Shown: in pieces, positions 1 to 10,797 of the stretch
Layout of the letters: every line of letters starts with the position of its first letter
Numbering within the stretch: position 1 is the stretch's first letter
Assembly (NCBI RefSeq): GCF_046630445.1
Contig: NC_092340.1
Coordinates: 367,497,001 to 367,561,000 of the forward strand
Length of the DNA: 64,000 nt
Reading direction: 5' to 3'
DNA from: Rutidosis leptorrhynchoides
Lineage: Eukaryota > Streptophyta > Magnoliopsida > Asterales > Asteraceae
Notes under the pieces: model-generated
The model's input: the letters and a program-made list of their open reading frames with translations, nothing else
What the model was told of the DNA's origin: nothing
The model's database searches: none
Translations under genes and position numbers: made by a program

Positions 1-999
<999 letters not shown>

Positions 1000-1097
1000 T
1001 TTATGGAAATTAATTAAATAAACATGATCTATATTTTTACATGAATAAAAAACATTACACATATAATAATCATACTTATATAAATTATAACTAAAAC

Positions 1098-1230
<133 letters not shown>

Positions 1231-1869
1231 TAATAATTATAATTAATCGTAATCGTAATCATATTCATAAAAATCGAGAATACTATATTAGTAATATGAT
1301 GTGCTCTTTTGTATGATTAATATGAAAAATGGAATGAAGATGACATATTTATAGGCAAAAAAAAAAATAACTTACGTTACTTAGAAGATGAAAGGTTTAT
1401 ATATTTATTGTTCATTAATTGTTTAAAATATATTTATGACGTTTTTATTTAATATGGTATTTATCTTTCTTTTTTTAATTTTTTACCATAATAATTTTTA
1501 ACCTTTTTTAACCGTCTGTTAAATTTAATGGGTAAATTTTATTGAGTTAACCGTATTTAATACACTATACTTATGATTCTAGGACTGATATATAGATTCT
1601 TTGTTATACTTTTTCTCAAAAGGAGGAAAGTGACATCTGATTTTTAAAAGAAAGAAATATTGATTACGTTACCTAAAACTCGATGCCACACGCTAACAAG
1701 ACATTTAATTGTGAGTGGAGAAAATATATACGAATGTATTTTTTTTTTTCTTTCAAAAAGACATCAAGACCCCTTGTGAACAATACAAAAACGACAACCT
1801 TTTATACATATACTAACAAGTATTCGGGTCGGTCCGCTTCGCTGGGCCCAAAATCGCTAGCCTGAAAGA

Positions 1870-1965
1870 AGAAAAAAAAACGCCCCCTGCAAGAATCGAA
1901 CCTGCACCCATCTTGAAACATAAAGGCCACAAAACCACCAAGCCACTTATGTCTTTGTGTTATTA
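1870..1965 (-). repeat. tRNA-related SINE-like fragment
   Basis: The minus strand reads TGGCTTGGTGG (A-box-like) and, about 40 bases later, GGTTCGATTCTT (B-box-like), followed by a GC-rich end and an A-rich run. This is the layout of an RNA polymerase III promoter in a tRNA-derived SINE. No cloverleaf with a usable acceptor stem is visible, so it is not called as a tRNA gene. Confidence 0.4.
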
Positions 1966-2323
1966 TTTTACAGTGTTTAATATATATCCCTTAAAATTAG
2001 AGGGTTGGGCAAAATTAAAAAGGTAATCAAAAGGGGGTGAAATTTAACATAATGTAAAGACCGGGGGGTAAGGTGACAAAATTGTGAAAAAGTTTCAAAT
2101 GAATAGTTCTATTTTTTTTGTCTTCTTGTGTTTTCTAATTGATACCATACAAGTGGTAGGTTAGCCGCGTGGTGCCGCGGCGCGCTAATAAAAAATTAAA
2201 AGGTTAGAAAACGTTAATAAACATTAAAAGGTCCGAAAAAACAGTCGTAAATATTCAAACTCATGATCTTGAGAAAAGGATTGCAATACACTAACTATCC
2301 AAGCATATATCCATTTGTTGTAA

Positions 2324-2483
2324 TGGTTGAAAACCGTTTGTATTAATTTACTCAAAAAAAAAGTGTTAAAAAGTAAAAATAAAAACACATATATTGCAAA
2401 GTTTGGTTGAAAACCGTTTGTATTAATTTACTCAAAAAAAAAAAGTGTTAAAAAGTAAAAATAAAAACACATATATTGCAAAG
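2324..2483. repeat. 80-bp tandem duplication
   Basis: Two adjacent copies start at 2324 and 2404 (each beginning TGGTTGAAAACCG and ending near ATATTGCAAAG). They differ mainly in the length of an A-run, so the duplication is recent relative to the surrounding DNA. Confidence 0.9.
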
Positions 2484-2548
2484 ATTCGAACTCACGAACT
2501 ACATAAGGAGTGAAGGTGACTAACCACTCAACCATACACGCATTTCTT
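2478..2548 (-). repeat. tRNA-related SINE-like fragment
   Basis: The minus strand shows TGGTTGAGTGGTTAG (A-box-like) and GAGTTCGAATC (B-box-like) at near-tRNA spacing. It lies directly next to the tandem duplication. A similar tRNA-like stretch on the same strand, less clear, lies at 2258-2305. Confidence 0.4.
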
Positions 2549-2926
2549 ATTATGAGTAAAAATAATTTGTAATTATTTGCTTAAAACAAAGTGTAAGAAT
2601 GTCAAAAAGTTCACAACTTTACCCCTCTATTTGGATTTAATTACCAATCTGAAATAATTAAACAGTACCGATTTAATTTTTTCCATTTGAATATATATAT
2701 AATATAATTTAGACCTATGAATATTAACAAGCTTTGGGGTCTGCCACGCGTTGCAACAGCAGACCACTAATTTTTATGCTACAATTTTTCAGTATCTAAT
2801 TGTATGTTTTTACACAAAACTACTCGGAATGGCTTGGATGATCTTGCATATTCAGTTAATAAGATTTTTTTTTGCGAGGATAGTCAACGACGTTTATAAA
2901 TCTTACACGTTTAGTCACTCCATCTA

Positions 2927-3912
2927 ACAAACGTTAATTTATGTCGTTAAGTCACCTCACATGAGTAGCACATGAGGGTATGTTTGTCAGTTTGCTTAGA
3001 CATTTTTTTCTTGATTTTATTTTCTCCTTTTACCTCACATGTATCAAACATTTTCATATGTTAAAATCAGACCATTTCACACACACGCGCACAAAAAACA
3101 CTTATTTAGTTCAAACACCTTCATCAATGATAAAATTCCGTCATTTTCAGTCCATGTGGTTACACCTTCATCAATCAAACACCTTCACTAACGGTTTGTG
3201 TTGTCATCTGCTGACTCAATCATCAATCGATCACCAGAAATTGATGGTAACCACCATCTCCGAACTAACCTGCACTGTTAACCACCATCTCCGTCGCAGA
3301 TTCGTACCACAATGGAAGTCAAATCTACGATTTTTGTAACATATCTTTTCTTCAATGGTCGTCACAAATCGATGATTAATGAATTGAAACAAAATCGAAC
3401 CTCCACCACTATTAACTGTGCGCTACTTTTCGGCAACTGAATCTCCACTTCACTTCCGAGCACGATTTCACATATCCACCGTTTATTCAGATTTCAGATC
3501 TAGATATGTCGTTGAAGTGAAATCGATTGATATGAAGAATGGTCGAGGTAGTGATGATTGAAAATCGTGGTGGTGACGACCGTTGTCGTTGATGGTAGTG
3601 ATGGTGATGACCGTCACAAGATGAAGAACTAAATTTTTATCTTTACTTTTTAACTTATGTTTATGTTTTGGTGACTACTAAATTCATTCATTCAATGTAT
3701 ATGTCGACATATATATGCTTTTAATTTTTAATTTTAAGTTGTTTGATGATTTTTAATTTAAGTAATTTTGTGTGTGTGGAGAATGAAATGGAAACCTCAG
3801 AGATGGATGGTAATTTTTTTTTTTGGGTTTAAAGATAGAAGAGAAAAAAATAAAATGACCAAAATACTCTCACATGTCTGGATTGACATTTAACAGATAA
3901 AATTAACGTCTC
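2927..3912. mobile_element. MULE-like element with long degenerate terminal inverted repeats
   Basis: The left arm (about 2927-3015, containing AACGTTAATTTATG and CACATGAGGGTATG) and the reverse complement of the right arm (about 3840-3912, containing GACGTTAATTTTATC and ACATGTGAGAGTATTTT) align over roughly 90 bases with gaps. Long AT-rich inverted arms around about 0.8 kb of non-coding DNA suggest a Mutator-like MITE. No 9-bp target duplication is evident, and the small plus-strand ORF at 2980-3339 lies mostly in arm and filler sequence. Confidence 0.4.
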
Positions 3913-4019
3913 CCAAGACGAATTCATATGCACATCGCGTGTGGTAAAATCTCATCGGGTGAGGTTCGAACGCAAAACGTCCACAACCTCGAGGCTCATG
4001 AAATGGGCGGGTAACAACA

Positions 4020-4110
4020 AGAGAAATTTTGCGGTGAGTGGAAGTCGAATTCTGACTTCCTATATGAAAAATCAGCTCATCACCACTACGCTAACTCTTT
4101 GATGTTAAAG
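4020..4110 (-). repeat. tRNA-related SINE-like fragment
   Basis: The minus strand has TTAGCGTAGTGGTGATGAG (A-box-like) followed by GAATTCGAC (weak B-box). It resembles the fragments at 1870 and 2478. Confidence 0.3.
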
Positions 4111-4716
4111 AAACTGCAAGAGTTATTGTTAATCTATAGTCTTTGTCTCTTTTAATCTCAATAAATCATGCCAAATTAATTAAATGTAATGTGAATGCTC
4201 TTAACTTAGGCGGTATATAAATAGCATATCAACTGAGTTCTGAGATCGATAGTGAGAATAATATGTATATAACTATGTGGACAATACATAGGGGCGACTT
4301 TAGGTCGTAACCCGTAAGGTCACTGGACATCACTAGTTTAAAATTTTAATGTAAAAAATACTCTAGAAATTATTTAGGACACCACTAAATTTAACACAAG
4401 ACCCCATATATTTTACGAAATTGTACTTTTTCCTTTAAATTGTATAGGACACAACAAAATTTAACTATCCGGACCACATATATCTCGAATTTGTAGTTTT
4501 TTTAAGGTAAATAATCACTAAAATAGCATTCAAATATAATTAATACTGAAAAAAATTCGAGACCCATTGAGTTCGGATCCTGGAATCGTCACTAACAGTA
4601 CATATATAAGACAATAAGTTGTACGATTATCCGTCCTTGAAAATTTAAATAACTAAATGAATTGTAGGATTATCCGTTCTTAAAAATTAAATAACTAAAT
4701 GACAATTACATAACTT

Positions 4717-4900
4717 TTTCTCTCTATCTATCCATCGAATAGATAAAGGGATAACTTTCTCTACTTTTGAGAGTGTTTTCACTCTAAGTGGAGAAATTAC
4801 TTGTCTATATTCTCGAATAGGGGAAGGATTGTCTACATCTCACCTCCCCCATACACCACTTATGTGGTATTGAGTTTTGTTATTGTTGTTGTTGTTGTAA
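4717..4900 (+). repeat. Au-like SINE, plus orientation
   Basis: The sequence runs from a CTATC-rich block through GTCTACATCTCACCTCCCCC and a GTGGTATTGAG block into a (TTG)n tail near 4881-4898. The GTCTACATCTCACC-CCCC...TTGTTGTTG ending is what I remember of Au-type plant SINEs. Two more copies in the window (5045-5375 and 41905-42235) lie on the minus strand. Confidence 0.5.
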
Positions 4901-5044
4901 TTTCATAAAAATTTTATATAGGTCAATGTTAAATCTACTAACATTTTTTATATGTACTTTATAACTTTGCATTAATATATTATACTCAGGCAAACTTTTA
5001 AAAAATAATTACAGTGAAAATATAAAAGTAATAATAATATTAAC

Positions 5045-5375
5045 ATTAGCAGCAGCAACAACAAAATTCAATCCCACATAAATGAGTTATGAAAGAGGTG
5101 AGATGTAGACAATCATTCCACTATTTTAGAATAAAGAGAAGTCATTTCTGCTCCTAGAGTGGACCCAAAGAGTATAGAAAATTCTTCCTCTTTATGTTCT
5201 AAAATTATTGCTTCTGAATGAACCTTCGGCCAATAAATACGCTAAAAAAGTATGAGACGCTATGAAAATTGTAGAATCAAATTTTCATGAGTTTTAAACC
5301 TGTCCGGAGTTCAATTTAAGCTCTAAACGATAGTCAAGTCGTCAATAAATCGGCGTTTGCTGTTGACTCGACTAA
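5045..5375 (-). repeat. Au-like SINE, minus orientation
   Basis: This is the reverse complement of the family at 4717 and 41905. It begins with a CAACAACAAAA tail on the plus strand, then AGGTGAGATGTAGACAATCATTCC, and ends near GTCGTCAATAAATCGG. It is diverged and about 330 bp long. With 4717-4900 it forms a tail-to-tail inverted pair about 145 bp apart. Confidence 0.5.
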
Positions 5376-5979
5376 AAACATAAGATTTAAATGTCTTTGT
5401 AAAAAAGTTATTATTTATTGAAGATTATGATATCCTTTTGGGTTAGTAACCCAACATGATAAATGTAAACAGACTCTCACAATTTTATTCTATTTTTATT
5501 GTAAACACATCCATCAAGCCATGGGATACTAGATACCACATTCTTATGTCAAGTGGAGTAAAGAAAAGGCCATCCTTATTTGGGATATTTTTATGGAACC
5601 AAAAATTTGCCATAAATAACCAATCATATTTTAATGTGTTCTACGTTGCAACAATGTAATGCATAATTAATTGTGTATGATAAATTTTTGATTATGTACA
5701 AATAATTTATATCATATATCTTAGAGTATATTAGATATCTCTTAACTCTGACTATGACGTCAGAGATAAACTGTGTATTTTTTATTGAAAAAAGGGTCTT
5801 TGACTGTGCATATATTTGACCTTCATTAATTAAAAAAGTCAAATTTTTGTAATGTGATGTGATAAAATTTAATGAGAATATGAATAGAAAATAAACAAAT
5901 TAACTATAAATCTAAAATGTGACACGCTCAAAGTAAAAACCTGTCACATTTTCGACTAACGCTCAAATATGTCAAAACC
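5376..5979. other. Intergenic DNA, nothing recognised
   Basis: Only short ORFs without recognisable content (5456-5659 plus, 5624-5842 minus). AT-rich. Confidence 0.5.
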
Positions 5980-5982
5980 TAA

Positions 5983-6790
5983 GGTGGCGTTTGGTTCGGG
6001 GATTTCAAATCCTAGGATTTCAAATCCTCTGGGATTTTAAATCCCATGGGATTTATAATGCTAGTATATTAAATCCTATTCTCTGTTTGGTTCAAGTTTT
6101 TTATTCGAAGGATTTCAAAAAAAAAAAAAAAAAAATGTCTAAAATATAAAATAGCTCATCTTCTTGAGTTTGATTCAAACCCAAAACAAAACTCGAATTC
6201 AATTCAAACCCAAACCCAATATATGAACATCAGTTATAGAAAAGAGAAGTTAGACCCTATGTAGTTAGATGCAAATTTGCATACACAGATATTAAGAAAA
6301 TATTGTGGGTACAACAAGCATATAAAAACCCAAACCTACCTTAAATTTATGAACATGTTTTTGTTACGGTGATGATGAATAACATCGATCTGTTCAATTG
6401 TCTTCTTTTACCGGAATTTGTAGCGACGACTGTGGTGGTGATGGTTAGGTCTTCGTACAAAATATGAAGTTTAGGTTTTCGATTTGTAAAATATGATATG
6501 ATGTTAAATAAAAAATAAATATTCTGGGGAAGAAGAAAAGAACATCTAGTGATTCTTGGGGAAGAAGTTTTTGAGAAGAAAATATATTACGGAGTAGGTA
6601 GATTGGTAAGGATGCAGCCTTTTTTACTTGGGAATTGAAATCCTACCTCAAACCTAAGGATTTGAGAATCCCTTTCATGGATTTAAATTACAAATCCTTC
6701 CTCTAAATCCTTCAACCAAACATATCATTTGATGGGATTTCAAATACAATCCCATGAAATCCCATAAAATCCCTCCAACCAAACGGACCC
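5983..6790. mobile_element. PIF/Harbinger-type MITE (about 808 bp)
   Basis: The left end GGTGGCGTTTGGTTCGGGGA and the reverse complement of the right end GGGTCCGTTTGGTTGGAGGG form imperfect terminal inverted repeats. The element is flanked on both sides by TAA (5980-5982 and 6791-6793), the 3-bp target site of PIF/Harbinger elements. Subterminal blocks are rich in repeated GGATTTCAAATCC. There is no transposase, so it is non-autonomous. A run of about 17 A lies near 6118. Confidence 0.8.
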
Positions 6791-6861
6791 TAATGTCTGG
6801 TTAACAGGTGTCACTTTGCGTCAACAAAGCCAGGTAGATTCGCTTCAAATTTAACGCTTAG

Positions 6862-6961
6862 TTACAATTAGTCTTATTGTTGTTACAAAACATGTGTATC
6901 GGCAGGGACATGTTTACAATTAGTCTTATTGTTACAAAACATGTGTATCGGCAGGGACATG
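6862..6961. repeat. 50-bp tandem duplication
   Basis: Two adjacent copies of a unit running from TTACAATTAGTCTTATTG to CGGCAGGGACATG. The first has an extra GTT. It lies just right of the MITE at 5983. Confidence 0.9.
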
Positions 6962-7049
6962 TTAGCCCTGTGTTGACTATGTCAACCCATCCAGCGGTCC
7001 CCCCATAGCCCACTGGAGCCTGGCGAAACACCATCACCAAATGCCCCTA

Positions 7050-7160
7050 CAGCATGTCAGGAACGAGAATCGAACCTGCATCGTTATTGTTACAATCTTT
7101 ACATGCGTGGGGCCTAGGGATCATTTGGACCGGGTACCACTGAAGCACTGCTTCGTTGGT
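7050..7160 (-). repeat. tRNA-related SINE-like fragment
   Basis: The minus strand contains an AGTGGTACCC-like A-box region and a clear B-box, GCAGGTTCGATTCTC, nearer 7070. It is spaced more widely than in a tRNA and no cloverleaf is seen. The Harbinger MITE at 7169 lies just downstream. Confidence 0.35.
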
Positions 7161-7183
7161 TACAATTAGGTGTTGTTTGTTTT

Positions 7184-9599
7184 TGTAACGACCCGGCCAA
7201 AACGTCATTGACGGCGTCATTAATTTAGGTCTCATTGTGTGGTCATAGTCCCTAAATGAGACTCGTTTGACCAAAATTATGTCGCATTCATTTGAAACGT
7301 ACAAGACTTACAAAGTTTTAAATTACCAAACGGTTCGACAACGAGTTTAAGTTTACAAAAGTTATAAAGTATAAATGAAATGACTTGCGACATAATAAGT
7401 TGAAAATCACGGTTGCTATAAATAGCGTAAGTATGTATGCTTTAAGTTTGAATCCAAAGATGTTATCCCTAGCGTATGCATGTATGCTTGACCACAAGCA
7501 AATAATCAAAGTGTGCGGAAACATGTATCAAGTAGCCAAGTATGAACCTGAGAAACATATAGAAAACTGTCAACGAAAAACATTGGTGAAATCATAGGTG
7601 TATTTGTAAACGTTATTTTTGAACCACAAGATTTTGTATTTCCATAACGTTGATTATCTAAATCGTTTGCATTCCAAAAATACGTTCGCGAGCACCCAAT
7701 TATCAAGACTTAACTGTTTTGTACCCTGTTACGTAGTGTTAGAGCATACACTAAACCCTAAAATATATTTCATCCGCCGACGGTAGCGAACCGTCCGAAT
7801 GAGGCTCGTCAAGCTCATGTGATCACATAATATAAGTTCTCGCTTACACCCTGCAAGTGTAACTAATGATAATTGAATTGAGGCTTTTTGTTCTAACTCG
7901 CTGTGGAATGTTTGTTTTCGTACTTGTGTTCAAAGTATAAAGTATGTAGTATAAAACCGTATATGTTTCTCATCCCATGATTTAAAAGTATAAAAGTTGT
8001 TGAAAAGATGGGACTATGATCTCACCTCGATTGCACGAGTATAAAAGTACTTCACAAAGTAAACGTGTGCATGAAAGTTGTTTAGCCTTGACCTAAACAA
8101 ATAAGTTGTATCAATTACCGGTTACGACACAAGGTCGGGCGAAATGTGTTCAATTAGTCCTATGGCTCGTTACGACTCGATTATATAGCATGTGAGTCAC
8201 GTTGTCAAGTTTCATGCAAGAATCAAGTATAAAAGAAGATTAGAACGATTGCATAAGTGTTTGGTTAAGTTTGACTAAAAGTCAAACTTTGGTCAAAGTC
8301 AACAAAAAAGTCAACGTGTTCGGGTCGGGTCTCGGACAATTTTTCTAAGCTTAGAAGTCATATATAAGCATGTTGGCCAAGTTTCATGTCAATCGGAGTT
8401 GCGTAGCATAGTTAAAATTTTACGAAAATTGGTAATTTTGGACAGCCCACTTTCCACGCTTTAAGCCGCGCCGTGGCTAGAGGAGCCGCGCCGCGGCTTA
8501 ACACTAGAAAAAAAAGCTGGGCTGTTTCATGTATATGCTCGAACAAAACTTCAAACAAACATAACTTATGAACCGTAAACATTCAAAACACGTATCTTAT
8601 ATCGTTGGAAAGGTAATTTAACGAGGAATACAACTAAACACATTTCATCAATCAAATCCATCATTAACAACAATGAAAACCTCGCCGAATGATCATTATT
8701 TAAAGTTTCAAGCTCAAAAATGCAAATGGTGATCCGGGAATCCAATTTACACATACGATATGCCGTTTCGAAGGTAATTAAACATACATTGCAACTAAAC
8801 ACTTACTAACAATATTTCCTAGCATTCAATGCATCAAAATTCATATTCAAGGTTACTAAACCCTAACCAAAAATCATGAATTCAACAATTTTTGTTTATG
8901 AAGTTTTTCTAAGTCAACCAACATACCAAAACGAAGCTAATGATGCTAGTAACACGTTTAATACATGAACTTAAATATTTAATCAACATTTAATCACCCA
9001 AAATCAAAGATTAAGCACGCCCATTTCAAGTTCATGCTAGTTTATGCAAAACAACAAGATCGAGCAAATAAATCACATATTCATGTTAGACTTGAGCCAT
9101 AGACACTAACTAACACCATTTCAAGTCTATAAAACGAATTAGAGAAATCTAGAGTTTTAGAAATGTTACCCAAACGAGATGAAATTGGTATCAAGTTGTA
9201 GAGGATGAAGAGAGGATTCCAAAAGTACAAATCGTTTTGATGTTTGATTGCTAGATTGGAAATGGATGATGAATCTTTGCTTATGAAGAAATGAGAGAAA
9301 AAGTATAAGTATCAAAAATGGTGGGGAGGTGGAAATGAGTGGTGGGGAGGTGGTGACTAGTTCAACTAGTTGCCACTTTGGCCCAATGACGAATTTAGTC
9401 CCTCGAGTTTAAAAACGGGTGCGTGAATTAACCGAACGAATTATTTTAAAAACGCAAATTAACGAGAGATGTTATAATTAAATAACGAAAATATTACGAA
9501 CGTTAGTTAACGAAACATACGAATTTAGAGAATTAAAGAAATTATCTAAAAAAAAGACGGGCGTTAAAATAAATTAACGGAAAAAGGCGGGATGTTACA
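7184..9599 (-). mobile_element. Solo LTR of a Ty3 family, 2416 bp
   Basis: It starts TGTAACGACC and ends GGGATGTTACA, with perfect 5-bp target duplications GTTTT at 7179-7183 and 9600-9604. The sequence is clearly related to the LTRs of the minus-strand Ty3 element at 55595 (shared CGTCATTGACGGCG, the CACCCAATTATCAAG block, CGGTAGCGAACCGT, GGGATGTTACA), so its orientation is minus. No internal region remains, as expected from recombination between the two LTRs of a once complete element. A GC-rich inverted repeat sits at 8461-8501. Small ORFs inside are not genes. Confidence 0.9.
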
Positions 9600-10391
9600 G
9601 TTTTTACTATTGCAGACCTTATTAGGTCTTATGTCTGCGGGCGGGCAGATGTTTTTATTGAAGATCGTTTGTTTTTTCGAAGACATAAGACAAAATAAGA
9701 TCTTTAAATGTCTTCAAATTAGAAGCTATAAAATAGAGCTTCTCAAATTATAAGACATTTTCATCTGATTGATTATCTGTTACCTTATCCCATTCATCTC
9801 CTTTCTTCCAATTCTTCTCCACCTACTACCCACCATCTCCGGTGTCACCACTTCCGGCGTAACCGGTTCCGGCCTAACCACTTCCGGCGTCACCACTTTT
9901 GGCTACACTACCTCCTCTCTTATATTCTTTGTGCAAATAACTTGATTTCTTTTAAGTTTGTTTTTGGGTTTAATTTCATGTTTGAGAAGATTACCATCTT
10001 TTGTATATATGAGTATGATTATCTGTTGTTTGGGTTTGATATCATCTGGGAAAAAAATAAAAGTTTGAGAGCTGTATGAAACCCAAACAATATACTCCGT
10101 ATATTATATTAAATCAACAATAACGAAAAGTTCTATGAAAAGATAGAATCAATTTGATTTCTTCCGATATTATCTCTGTTTGTTCTCAGATCTCCAGGAA
10201 GATGTCAATTTGTCACATTTCTCTACATATAATAATTATAATATAATAATTAATAATAAAAATGATCGTAAACTGATGCAAGACTTTGGTGAGTCCATAT
10301 TATAAAGTTATTAAAAATTAATTAACTTCAAGTGTATATTAAAAAGTTAAAAAAAATTATGAATTTAGGATGAATAAAAAAAATAATAAAA

Positions 10392-10397
<6 letters not shown>

Positions 10398-10435
<38 letters not shown>
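10398..10435. repeat. (AT)n microsatellite
   Basis: About 19 TA units inside the split MITE. Confidence 0.95.
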
Positions 10436-10439
<4 letters not shown>

Positions 10440-10616
10440 GGTAATATTTGTATAAATAGGTTTTAAATTGTAATAAGCAGACATAAAAACAAACAGTCTT
10501 CAATAATTGACTTACAGACCTTCAGATTACATCTTCTCTACAGATGTGGTTCGCAGATTTTTTACAAAAACAACTTAAAAAACAAACAGAACCTTAGTAC
10601 TCTGTATAAAAGATAC

Positions 10617-10696
10617 ACCTACATGTAGCGTGTAGCCTTTCTCCAAATAATTAAATACCTACATGTAGCTTGTAGCCTTTCTCCAAATAATTAAAT
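10617..10696. repeat. 40-bp tandem duplication upstream of the PP2-B-type gene
   Basis: Two adjacent 40-bp units (10617-10656 and 10657-10696), each beginning ACCTACATGTAGC and ending AATAATTAAAT, with one visible difference (CGTG versus CTTG). They end about 100 bp upstream of the start codon at 10798 and so may lie in its promoter or 5' UTR. Confidence 0.9.
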
Positions 10697-10797
10697 ACCC
10701 AAACTAAGCGGCAAGATATGTTTTCAATGTACACAAATAAATACCGCAAAATAGTATAAAAAGCTGTTTCCACAAATAAATACGTACCACAAAATAA

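Larger units (their letters stand above)
7169..10593. mobile_element. Harbinger-type MITE interrupted by a solo LTR
   Basis: The left end GGTGTTGTTTGTTTTT and the reverse complement of the right end GGTTCTGTTTGTTTTTTAAG form terminal inverted repeats. Both sides are flanked by TTA (7166-7168 and 10594-10596), the PIF/Harbinger target site. Removing the nested LTR (7184-9599) and one copy of its GTTTT duplication leaves about 1.0 kb. No transposase remains. The LTR insertion is therefore younger than the MITE. Confidence 0.75.

Noticed and set aside
1683-1865. 60-residue ORF
   Set aside because: No motif, no homologue recognised, in repeat-rich intergenic DNA.
2731-2772. GGTCTGCCACGCGTTGC...GCAGACC hairpin followed by CTAA, a possible Helitron 3' end
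   Set aside because: The hairpin is only about two bases from the putative CTAA end and no matching 5' end was found.
7050-7140. Possible true tRNA gene on the minus strand
   Set aside because: Box spacing is too long and no acceptor or anticodon stems form; a SINE remnant is more likely.
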